This document shows positions 6,428-12,573 of a DNA stretch of 12,573 bases, piece after piece. The notes under the pieces are model-generated. The model ran no database searches, was not told the origin of the DNA, and saw only the letters and a list, made by a program, of their open reading frames with translations. A program made the translations under genes and the position numbers. Source of the stretch: an uncultured Clostridium sp. (lineage in GTDB: Bacteria; Bacillota; Clostridia; Lachnospirales; Lachnospiraceae). The DNA is taken from assembly GCA_900547035.1 (NCBI GenBank), contig URFM01000075.1:1-12573 (forward strand), given 5' to 3'. Within the stretch, counting starts at the first letter, position 1. Each line of letters begins with the position of its first letter.

Positions 6428-7774
6428 TTAGTTGTTGCTCTCTCTCACCTTGGTGGCTGCCTCTTTCATAGCATCCATATACTGCTCCGCCGTAATGCTT
6501 CCGGCGTAGAATTCCTGGCCCTGAGCGCGCATCACATCTACAATGCTGGCCTCCAGGCCGCAGTCCGTCCAGTTGCTCATGCCGGAGAAGTTCATGATCT
6601 CGTCCATTACCTCGATCAGCTGAGGAATAGCGTTCTCCTCGGTGGTTGCCCCGATGGTGGAGCTGGTATGCTTCGCCTCGGCAACAAGCTTCTTCTGCAC
6701 ATCCAGAGAAGTCAGGTACTTTAAGAAGGCAACGGACTCGTCCACATGCTCGCTCTTTGCGTTTACGATCATTCCCTCAGGCGCTCCAAAAACTTTTTCC
6801 TGGTTTCCAGGCTCGCCCTCGATGGTGGGCATAGCGAAGAAACCAAAGTCGCCGTCCAGTCCGTTATACACATCGTTAAATTCCACAACCTCTACGTACA
6901 TCATGGCTCCCTCGCCGGCGTAGAAGGTTTCCATAGCCATATTGTGCTCAAGGGATACGCAGTTCTCAAGGAAATACCCCTTGTCCATTACCTCAGTGAA
7001 GTAGCTTAAGCCCTTCAGATATCCGGGATCGTCCAGCTTAACGGTCTTTACGTTAAAGTCCTGGAGCTCCAGAATCTCCTCGGGAACGCACTTCTGCCAC
7101 AGAGAGCCGTACCAGTGAGGAGCGTCCCAGGTCAGGCCGTCGCCCAGAACAAAGGGGGTAACGCCGTTCTGCTTTAAGGTTTCGCAGATGGCCATCAGAT
7201 CCGCCCAAGTCTCCGGCTCTTCCAGGCCGTACTGGTCAAAGATGGATTTCTTATAGACAAACATCTGGCCGTCAAAACGGGTAGGCAGGGCGTACTGGGC
7301 ATCATCGTAGGTAAAGGCGCTGTAGCAGGCCGGATAGAAGGAATCCTTCCACTCCGGGTCCTCTTCCAGATAAGGAGTCAAATCCAGGGCATAGCCGCCT
7401 CTGGCGAATTTCTCGCAATACTCTCCGGACCAGGTCTGGTATACATCCGGCAGCTCGCTGCTTCCTAAGGCAACCTGCAGCTTGGTCTTCATATCGTCGT
7501 CTGTGGTAGTGGAAATCTCAATCTTTACGTTGGGATTGGCCTCCTCGTACTCCTTACAAATCTCTTCAAAGACCTCTACCTGTCCCGGCTGGCAGTATTT
7601 ATGCCAGAAGGAAATGGTAACCTGCTCGCCGGAATCGCCCGCATCCACAGCTTGTTCGCTGCCGCCGGCCTCGCTTGCGGAGGAAGCGCTCTGTCCGCCG
7701 CCGCAGCCGCTAAGTCCCAGTACCATTCCGAAAGCAGCCATTGCCGCTAAGCCTGTCCATAATCTTTTTTTCAT
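6428..7774 (-). CDS. Sugar ABC transporter substrate-binding lipoprotein (family 1/CUT1)
   Basis: A 448-residue extracellular binding protein. Residues 1-24 form a lipoprotein signal with lipobox LSGC (Cys24), followed by a low-complexity Gly/Ser/Ala linker to about residue 47. The mature domain starts VTISFWHKYCQPGQ, and the motif of family 1 binding proteins is seen in LPDVYQTWSGEYCEKFARGG (about 108-127). It should capture the substrate outside the cell and deliver it to the two permeases. GAGGAGG about 10 nt before the ATG supports the start; it follows the TIM-barrel gene by 23 nt. The FrlO protein of B. subtilis is the likely functional counterpart. Which glycated compound it binds cannot be read from the sequence. 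Confidence 0.93.
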   Translation of the reverse strand: MKKRLWTGLAAMAAFGMVLGLSGCGGGQSASSASEAGGSEQAVDAGDSGEQVTISFWHKYCQPGQVEVFEEICKEYEEANPNVKIEISTTTDDDMKTKLQVALGSSELPDVYQTWSGEYCEKFARGGYALDLTPYLEEDPEWKDSFYPACYSAFTYDDAQYALPTRFDGQMFVYKKSIFDQYGLEEPETWADLMAICETLKQNGVTPFVLGDGLTWDAPHWYGSLWQKCVPEEILELQDFNVKTVKLDDPGYLKGLSYFTEVMDKGYFLENCVSLEHNMAMETFYAGEGAMMYVEVVEFNDVYNGLDGDFGFFAMPTIEGEPGNQEKVFGAPEGMIVNAKSEHVDESVAFLKYLTSLDVQKKLVAEAKHTSSTIGATTEENAIPQLIEVMDEIMNFSGMSNWTDCGLEASIVDVMRAQGQEFYAGSITAEQYMDAMKEAATKVRESNN

Positions 7775-7797
7775 ATTGCTTTACCTCCTCTTATCGA

Positions 7798-8637
7798 TTA
7801 TTGGAGTTTACCGATCTCCCGTTTCAGCCATTCAAAGGATGTCTTCATGGCGTGGTCCGGATCCTCCACGTACTTGTTATTCATAATTTCCAGAGAAAGA
7901 GCGTACTCATAGCCGCAGTCATTGATGCACTGAAGCATATGGCACAGATCCAGCTCTCCCTCGCCCAGAATCAGATGGCCGTTGGGAACTCCGTCCGCAA
8001 AATGGATGTGCCGCAGATCCTTCCCCAAAGTCCGGATCACATCCTCGGCAGACTCGCCGCTGTAACCCAGAACCGCCGTATCCATCATACCGTGCAGGCG
8101 GTCAGAGCCCACCCGATGAATCATCTCCATCACTTCCGCCGCATTGGTCAGGCAGGTATAGCTCTTGGGAGATGTTTCCAGGGCAATGTCCACTCCGTAG
8201 GCCTCCGCGATGCGGGCCAGATACTCTAAGGACTCTTCACTTCTCTTCCACACATCCTCATCCTTCTCGTCCAGGCAGCCAAAGCCCGACAGGAACTGGC
8301 ACAGGGAGCACTCCATCTCATTGGCCGCCTCCAGGCACCTTACATAGGTCTGAAGGCTTCTTTTTCTGGCCGTTACATTTTTATTCGCGATATTAACCGG
8401 ATAAATACACTGCTCCGGCGTGATGCACACCACCCGAAGGTGATGGTCTTTAATCTGTTTCTTTGCTGCCGCTAAATCGGAAGCTGTCATATCATCCACA
8501 TGGAAATGAGGATCACAAGCATACAGCTCCAGATTTTCTCCTCCCATACGCTCCATTGAATCCAGGGCGTACCCAAATGAATATTTCCCATACGGGAAAT
8601 TCGACACTGCAATCTGACTAACAGAAAGCTTCTTCAT
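7798..8637 (-). CDS. FrlC-like TIM-barrel sugar epimerase/isomerase, copy 2
   Basis: A 279-residue xylose-isomerase-like (AP endonuclease 2 fold) barrel, same length as its neighbour and alignable along its whole length: ENLELYACDPHFHVDDM (34-50) and ITPEQCIYPVN (72-82). Expected divalent-metal ligands are present: Glu154 (ALETS), Asp186 (GMMDT), His212 (HIHFADG) and Glu250 (LSLEIM). E. coli FrlC, in the same fold, interconverts psicoselysine and fructoselysine, and the Y/I-TPE...YP-N segment resembles it, so 3-epimerisation of a glycated amine is the best guess. GGGAGGAG 7 nt before the ATG supports the start. Other keto-sugar epimerases share this fold, so the reaction is not certain. Confidence 0.85.
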   Translation of the reverse strand: MKKLSVSQIAVSNFPYGKYSFGYALDSMERMGGENLELYACDPHFHVDDMTASDLAAAKKQIKDHHLRVVCITPEQCIYPVNIANKNVTARKRSLQTYVRCLEAANEMECSLCQFLSGFGCLDEKDEDVWKRSEESLEYLARIAEAYGVDIALETSPKSYTCLTNAAEVMEMIHRVGSDRLHGMMDTAVLGYSGESAEDVIRTLGKDLRHIHFADGVPNGHLILGEGELDLCHMLQCINDCGYEYALSLEIMNNKYVEDPDHAMKTSFEWLKREIGKLQ

Positions 8638-8660
8638 GACAGATCTCCTCCCACGATGAA

Positions 8661-9500
8661 TCAGGCTTTTAAAACCTCAAATAATTTCTTCATGCTCTGC
8701 TCCACAGATTTGGAAGGCTCCATGTAGTAGCGGCCGTCCGTAATCTCCAGAGATAAATATCCTTTGTATCCGTACTGTTCAAATTCCTTCAGGTACCCTT
8801 CCAGATCCAGAATGCCGTCGCCCCATGCCAGATGGCCTCTGGGGGCTCCGTCAATAAAATGGACATGAACCAGACGGTCGCCTAATGCTTCCAGATACTG
8901 GGCGGGCCGCTCTCCTGCCAATGCCATGGGGATAGTATCGATCATTCCGCCAATTCCCTCCACCGGAAGCTCGCTCAGCATGCGCAGCAGAGTGGGAAGG
9001 TTGTAAACCAGATTGCTCTCATCCCTGCGAAGCACCTCCAGCGCCAGCGTCATACCGTAATCCTGAGCCATCTCAGTCAGTCCGGCCAGACCTTCCCTTG
9101 CCCATTTCCACGCTTCTTCGCGGTCGCTGTCGTCAAAATATCCGGTTCCTGAGGTTACCAGCATCTTGCGGCTTCCAAGCTCCGCCGCCGCGCGGATGCC
9201 ATCCTCGAAAAATTTCAGGCTCCTTCTTCTGGTATCCGGATTGGCGGACGCAAGGTTAATGGGGTAAACACACTGCTCAGGCGTGTAGCACACCAGCTTC
9301 AGTCCCCTGCTCTCGATCTCCCTGCGGACCTGCCGGATCTCATGGTAGGACATATCTTCCATGTGGAAATGAGGCGCAGCGCCCCAAAGCTCCACATTCT
9401 CCGCCCCGTAACGCACTGCGTCATCCAGGAACAGAGACAAGGGGAAATAACGATATTGGATATTCATGACAGAAATCTGTCTTCTGTTGATTTTGCTCAT
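8661..9500 (-). CDS. FrlC-like TIM-barrel sugar epimerase/isomerase, copy 1
   Basis: A 279-residue xylose-isomerase-like barrel. Markers: ENVELWGAAPHFHMEDM (34-50), CYTPEQCVYPIN (71-82), and the metal set Glu155 (ALEVL), Asp188 (GMIDT), His214 (VHFIDG) and Glu252 (LSLEIT). The WG-PH and YTPE...YP-N segments are close to the pattern I remember for E. coli FrlC (fructoselysine 3-epimerase), so this copy is the better FrlC candidate of the two. The start ATG overlaps the stop of the GntR gene as ATGA, with GGTGAAG upstream, implying translational coupling. The second copy follows after 23 nt. Tandem retention suggests distinct epimers or substrates. Tagatose/psicose-type epimerases are the main alternative. 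Confidence 0.85.
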   Translation of the reverse strand: MSKINRRQISVMNIQYRYFPLSLFLDDAVRYGAENVELWGAAPHFHMEDMSYHEIRQVRREIESRGLKLVCYTPEQCVYPINLASANPDTRRRSLKFFEDGIRAAAELGSRKMLVTSGTGYFDDSDREEAWKWAREGLAGLTEMAQDYGMTLALEVLRRDESNLVYNLPTLLRMLSELPVEGIGGMIDTIPMALAGERPAQYLEALGDRLVHVHFIDGAPRGHLAWGDGILDLEGYLKEFEQYGYKGYLSLEITDGRYYMEPSKSVEQSMKKLFEVLKA

Positions 9501-10234
9501 ATAAACTTCACCATACTATTTGTCATAATCTTGTACTCGTACCGTTCCGCGTTAATAATCTCTTTGCTGCTGTAAACCGGCTGGTTCTCGGCGTCATAGG
9601 CGATATCTCTTGAGATAATCAGGGCATCGTTCTCCTTGATCTTCAGCAGCCTGGCTTCATCCCTGGTAGCGTAGCAGACCCCTATGGTTTTAGAGCCATT
9701 GCTAAGCTCCACGCCATGGTCCTGGAGAAGTCCATTCAGAGAGCCGTTCAGATTTTCCGCCAAAAGATAGGCATATTTTTTCGGGAAATGATTCTCCTCC
9801 AGAATCACCGGCTCACCATCGCAGTAGCGCAGCCGCCGAATGGAGATCACCTGATCTTCCGCCTGAATCTGCAGGCGTTTTACATCGGATGGCATAGCCC
9901 GGACCAACTCCGCCGAAAGGAGCCTTGTCTCCGCTTTTTTCCCGCTAAGCTCGCAGCTCTTTGTAAATCCCATGAAGCAATTCAGGCTTCTGGACATCTT
10001 TCTGGCCGATACAAAGGTGCCGAGTCTCTGTCTGCGCACCAGTATTTCCTCGTCTTCCAAAATTTCCAACGCCTTTCTTATGGTAATACGGCTGACCTGA
10101 TAGGATTGGCTCAATTCCGCCTCTGTGGGAATACGCGAATTTTCCTTCAGCTCTCCTGATTTAATTTTATTTCGGATATCATCCGCAATCTGAAGATACA
10201 GCGGTACTGCCGTCTCTCTCTCTATTCCTGACAT
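9497..10234 (-). CDS. frlR: GntR-family regulator (HutC/UTRA type), probable FrlR
   Basis: A 245-residue transcription regulator. Residues about 10-75 are the GntR winged helix (PLYLQIADDIRNKIKSGEL 11-29, IPTEAELSQSYQVSRITIRK 35-54, then ALEIL); residues about 95-238 form the UTRA effector domain (IRRLRY, PVILEENHFP, PVYSSKEIINAERY). In frl operons the GntR regulator responds to the sugar or its phosphate, and control of the promoter near 12350 is the likely role here. The gene is inside the operon, 88 nt after the second SIS gene, and its stop overlaps the next ATG. GGAAGG about 12 nt upstream is a moderate ribosome binding site. The effector is inferred from the neighbourhood. Confidence 0.88.
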   Translation of the reverse strand: MSGIERETAVPLYLQIADDIRNKIKSGELKENSRIPTEAELSQSYQVSRITIRKALEILEDEEILVRRQRLGTFVSARKMSRSLNCFMGFTKSCELSGKKAETRLLSAELVRAMPSDVKRLQIQAEDQVISIRRLRYCDGEPVILEENHFPKKYAYLLAENLNGSLNGLLQDHGVELSNGSKTIGVCYATRDEARLLKIKENDALIISRDIAYDAENQPVYSSKEIINAERYEYKIMTNSMVKFI

Positions 10235-10261
10235 ATCAAAACCATCCTTCCGCTTCTTTTT

Positions 10262-10320
10262 TGTCTTGTTTTGTATAGTGTAATCATAACATAGGGAAGG
10301 ATTTTCTTCCAGGATAAAGT
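10262..10320 (-). promoter_or_regulatory. Possible internal promoter/operator before the GntR gene
   Basis: The AT-rich 88-nt gap holds TATGAT (10283-10288) as a possible -10, with only a poor -35 candidate (TGGAAG) 18 nt upstream. TGTTAT (10286-10291) is also found next to the main operon promoter (12355-12360), and a short GGAAG/CTTCC hairpin lies at about 10296-10310. A separate promoter or operator for the regulator is plausible but weakly supported. Confidence 0.25.
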
Positions 10321-10322
10321 GA

Positions 10323-11318
10323 TTAATAATCCAGCCTCCTGTAGTACCTGCGGATCGCTAAGGGATGCCTCCTGTAATACTCTAGGTAAGCGCTTACTCT
10401 CTGGAAGGCTGTGCGCATTACGATGGGCGCCAAAATCCATCGGAACTCCTGACTGATTCCTTTCATCTCAAACTTTTTGGAATCAAAAACCGTCACCTTA
10501 GCGCTGATGGTATGGACAAATTTCTCTACCCGGTCCATCTGAGGTCTGGTTGAATCCTCTCCTTTTATGAGGATCACCGGGATATCCCGCTCGATTACCT
10601 CCAGGGTACCGTGGAAGAAATTCGCCGCTGAAATCGGCCTGGTGCGCATCCACTGCATTTCCTCCATGATGCACATGCCATAGCAGACTGCCCAATCCTC
10701 CAGGTTGCCCGATCCTACCAGGTAGGTAATAGGCTCATCACAGTAGGTTTTAGCGTAAGCATGGGCATCTTCATCGGCAGCCTTGCTGACCTGCACCGCG
10801 ATCTCCGGCATATGTGCAATCTCACCGAAAAACCGGTCATAATCCCCAAAGAAGCCCGCATTTTTCAGGAAACGCAGGGTAACCGTATACCAGAAATAAT
10901 ACCCGCAGTTCTGGCCGTTTACCAGGTAGTCCGCCTTCTCATAAAGAGGAGTATCCGGCTTTTCTACATAACCGATCACCTTGGCTCCGGCCTCATGTAC
11001 CCGGTCTACCGCTTCCACCACTTCTTTGGTATCGCCGGATACAGATTCAATCACTACAATGGATGACTGATCAAAAAAAGGATTCCCGGTCAGGTTAAAA
11101 TCGGCTGCGTTTTCCAGGTAAAGGGGCAGTCTGGCTCCCAGTTCTTTTACCATATGCAGCATCTGGCTGGCATACAGAACCGTTCCCCCAATTCCAATGT
11201 AAAAAATATTGGAATAGCCCTCCGCGCAGACCTGATCTACGATTTTTTCAATCTGAGGAATTATGTCAATCCCATTTTGATGTTCCTGCCTTACCTTTGC
11301 CTCATCGAAGTTTTGCAT
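10323..11318 (-). CDS. SIS-domain phospho-sugar deglycase, diverged FrlB-like paralogue
   Basis: A 331-residue two-SIS-domain protein. I place the start at ATG 11318, not 11348, because AAGGAGGAGAAG directly precedes it and the upstream codons overlap the ribosome binding site. SIS domain 1 has IFYIGIGGT (38-46) and the phosphate loop SVSGDT (92-97); SIS domain 2 spans about 190-315. Catalytic Glu220 (MEEMQW) and His236 (FFHG), 16 residues apart as in FrlB, FraB and GlmS, are kept, as is the family ending RRYYRRLDY. The usual GEFFHGP loop is altered to ANFFHGT, putting Asn233 where FrlB has Glu. It should cleave a 6-phospho-glycosylamine or Amadori compound to sugar phosphate and amine, probably with a specificity different from its upstream neighbour. 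Confidence 0.87.
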   Translation of the reverse strand: MQNFDEAKVRQEHQNGIDIIPQIEKIVDQVCAEGYSNIFYIGIGGTVLYASQMLHMVKELGARLPLYLENAADFNLTGNPFFDQSSIVVIESVSGDTKEVVEAVDRVHEAGAKVIGYVEKPDTPLYEKADYLVNGQNCGYYFWYTVTLRFLKNAGFFGDYDRFFGEIAHMPEIAVQVSKAADEDAHAYAKTYCDEPITYLVGSGNLEDWAVCYGMCIMEEMQWMRTRPISAANFFHGTLEVIERDIPVILIKGEDSTRPQMDRVEKFVHTISAKVTVFDSKKFEMKGISQEFRWILAPIVMRTAFQRVSAYLEYYRRHPLAIRRYYRRLDY

Positions 11319-11351
11319 CTTCTCCTCCTTGATTTCCGTCTCACACATCCA

Positions 11352-12320
11352 TCAATATTCCAGCTTCCACATATAGCGTCTCTGAGTCAGAGGATGGCAG
11401 CGCACAATTGCCAGCTGCTCCGCATATACCCGAAGCACTGCATTCAGAACCATGGGGTTAAAATACTCCGCCACAGCCGCCGGAAGCTCTGATCCCACGC
11501 CGAAATCCTTTCCATCCAGAACCGTGGTCTTGGCCTGGAAACGGTTCAAAAAGTCCAGCGCTCTCGCGTCCAAAGCCCTGGTGCGTCCCTCGTTCATCAG
11601 CAGGATAAAGGGTACGTCCTTGTCCACAATTTCAAAGGGCCCATGGAAAAATTCTCCATCGTGGAAGGATCCGGAATTCACCCACTGCATCTCCATCAGC
11701 AGACAGATAGAGAAGGCGTATGCTACCTCATGAGTCGCTCCTGAGCTCATAACGTAGATCACAGGCGCGTCCTTGTAATCCTGAGCAAACTGCTTCGCGG
11801 AAGGGAGTACGAAGGATACGGCCTTCTCGATCAGACCATAGATCCGGTCAAATGCCTGCTCCATCTCCTCATAATGGCTGTAGCCCTCATACTGGTTCAG
11901 AATCTCCACTGCCAGCTTCAGCACATTCGTCATCTTCTCCAGTTTCGCCGCATAGTTCTTCTCAAAACCATGCACGATCACATAATTGGCATTGTGTGCC
12001 AAAGGAGAATCCGCCGCATGGGTAACGGCAATTACCTGAGCTCCCAGAGCCATGGCTTTCTTGGAAGCCTCCACTGTTTCCGGTGTCGTCCCTCCCAGAG
12101 AACAGGTCACGACAATCGCAGTCTCATCCACAGCAGCAGGAGTGGCATGGACAAATTCATTCGCCGTGTAATGTCCCACCCGAATCGTCCGGGAATTTGC
12201 TTCCAGGAAATACTTTGCCGGATACAGCTCCGCCTTGGAAGCGCCGCAGCCTACGAAATATACAGATCGAAGGCTGGGGATGACACCCTTAATTGACTGG
12301 ATGATCTCTTTTGGTTCCAT
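11352..12320 (-). CDS. frlB: Fructosamine (fructoselysine) 6-phosphate deglycase FrlB
   Basis: A 322-residue protein with two SIS domains and first gene of the operon. It should split 6-phosphofructosamine into glucose 6-phosphate and the free amino acid. Domain 1 has VYFVGCGAS (20-28), YPAKYFLE, YTANEFVHATP (51-61) and the phosphate loop SLGGTT (74-79); domain 2 (about 180-310) contains IYVMSSGATHEVAYAFSICL (188-207), catalytic Glu210 (MEMQW) and His226 within GEFFHGPFEI (222-231), and the end HPLTQRRYMWKLEY (309-322). This set agrees closely with what I recall of B. subtilis FrlB, more so than the second SIS gene. AGGAGG 9 nt before the ATG fixes the start; a consensus promoter lies 30 nt upstream. 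Another glucosamine-type SIS enzyme is less likely given the kinase partner. Confidence 0.9.
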   Translation of the reverse strand: MEPKEIIQSIKGVIPSLRSVYFVGCGASKAELYPAKYFLEANSRTIRVGHYTANEFVHATPAAVDETAIVVTCSLGGTTPETVEASKKAMALGAQVIAVTHAADSPLAHNANYVIVHGFEKNYAAKLEKMTNVLKLAVEILNQYEGYSHYEEMEQAFDRIYGLIEKAVSFVLPSAKQFAQDYKDAPVIYVMSSGATHEVAYAFSICLLMEMQWVNSGSFHDGEFFHGPFEIVDKDVPFILLMNEGRTRALDARALDFLNRFQAKTTVLDGKDFGVGSELPAAVAEYFNPMVLNAVLRVYAEQLAIVRCHPLTQRRYMWKLEY

Positions 12321-12349
12321 TTCACTTTACCTCCTTCTTTGATATTACA

Positions 12350-12378
12350 AATATATAACAAATAATACATAATGTCAA
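12350..12378 (-). promoter_or_regulatory. SigA-type promoter of the frl-like operon
   Basis: The minus strand reads TTGACA (12373-12378), a 17-nt spacer, then TATATT (12350-12355). Transcription should start near 12343, leaving a leader of about 22 nt that already contains the AGGAGG of the first SIS gene. The hexamers are near consensus, so the promoter should be strong unless repressed; the GntR regulator is the obvious candidate. Confidence 0.85.
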
Positions 12379-12394
12379 TCATTTGTTTTGTTAA

Positions 12395-12432
12395 TGTTTA
12401 TTTATTTCTGCGCCTATTTTGTTTATTTATTT
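12395..12432 (-). repeat. Direct repeats AAATAAATAAACA upstream of the operon promoter
   Basis: The 13-mer AAATAAATAAACA (minus strand) occurs at 12420-12432 and 12395-12407, exactly 25 bp apart, upstream of the -35 box. Relative to the predicted start near 12343 the copies centre at about -58 and -83. They may be UP-element-like A-rich DNA or regulator sites. Confidence 0.4.
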
Positions 12433-12455
12433 GTCAATAATACAATAAGCAGCAA

Positions 12456-12500
12456 AAAAACGCCGGGATCCCACGGCCAAATGCCGTTCCTGGCGTTTTT
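12456..12500. terminator. Terminator at the right edge, possibly bidirectional
   Basis: AAAAACGCC (12456-12464) pairs with GGCGTTTTT (12492-12500), with an inner CGGC/GCCG stem around CAAAT. On the minus strand it is followed by a run of seven T (12454-12460), on the plus strand by five. It most likely ends the minus-strand gene that enters from the right edge. Confidence 0.7.
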
Positions 12501-12513
12501 GATTGGTATCTAT

Positions 12514-12573
12514 TTAGTCACAATCATTCAGGTCTTTACCGATATGCAAGCGTTTCGGATGTCTGAAACCATA
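12514..12573 (-). CDS. C-terminal tail of a minus-strand gene entering from the right edge (unidentified)
   Basis: The minus-strand frame from 12573 encodes 19 residues (YGFRHPKRLHIGKDLNDCD) before TAA at 12514-12516; the other two minus frames stop sooner. A terminator follows 14 nt later, which is what the end of a gene would look like. The fragment is too short to name. Confidence 0.35.
   Translation of the reverse strand, partial: YGFRHPKRLHIGKDLNDCD

Noticed and set aside
11319..11348. Longer start of the second SIS gene (MCETEIKEEK)
   Set aside because: These codons cover the AAGGAGGAG ribosome binding site of the ATG at 11318; no ribosome binding site precedes the upstream ATG.
12544..12557. 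TGCAAGCGTTTCGG as a cre site
   Set aside because: It has several mismatches at conserved outer positions and lies inside the likely coding tail at the right edge.
1..12573. CRISPR array, insertion sequence, rRNA or tRNA genes
   Set aside because: I saw no regularly spaced repeats, transposase-like protein, terminal inverted repeats or structural RNA sequence anywhere in the window.

Overview
The window looks like an accessory stretch of a Clostridia chromosome, most likely a gut Lachnospiraceae-type bacterium. Supporting signs are strong AGGAGG-type ribosome binding sites, SigA-type promoters with AT-rich spacers, a CIRCE-controlled Hsp20, a BirA-operator-controlled BioY, a CUT1 sugar ABC transporter without its own ATPase, and moderate GC. 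The species cannot be read from the sequence. Every gene I accept is on the minus strand.

Region 1 (1-2460). From the left edge: the N-terminal part of a lipoprotein solute-binding protein with an extended -10 promoter and two 22-bp-spaced direct repeats; a terminator and a decayed ACT-domain gene remnant; a GNAT acetyltransferase; then an Hsp20 chaperone with its own terminator, a consensus promoter and a CIRCE element overlapping the -35 box.

Region 2 (2457-3660). A truncated AlbA_2/Schlafen-type domain ORF follows bioY with a 4-nt overlap. bioY (biotin ECF S component) is driven by a consensus promoter inside a BirA-type inverted repeat. The same inverted repeat is followed by T7, so it also reads as an intrinsic terminator for the operon upstream.

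Region 3 (3683-12320). Nine same-strand genes read from a consensus promoter at 12350-12378: SIS-domain deglycase FrlB, a second diverged SIS-domain deglycase, a GntR/UTRA regulator, two paralogous FrlC-like TIM-barrel epimerases/isomerases, a sugar-binding lipoprotein, two CUT1 permeases and a PfkB kinase resembling fructoselysine 6-kinase (FrlD). Together this reads as import, optional epimerisation, 6-phosphorylation and deglycation of Amadori compounds (fructosamines such as fructoselysine), giving glucose-6-phosphate plus the free amine. The duplicated deglycase and duplicated TIM-barrel enzymes are unusual and suggest that more than one glycated substrate or epimer is handled. This is the most interesting system in the window.

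Region 4 (12321-12573). The operon promoter with 25-bp-spaced direct repeats, a terminator, and what may be the last 19 codons of another minus-strand gene running off the right edge.
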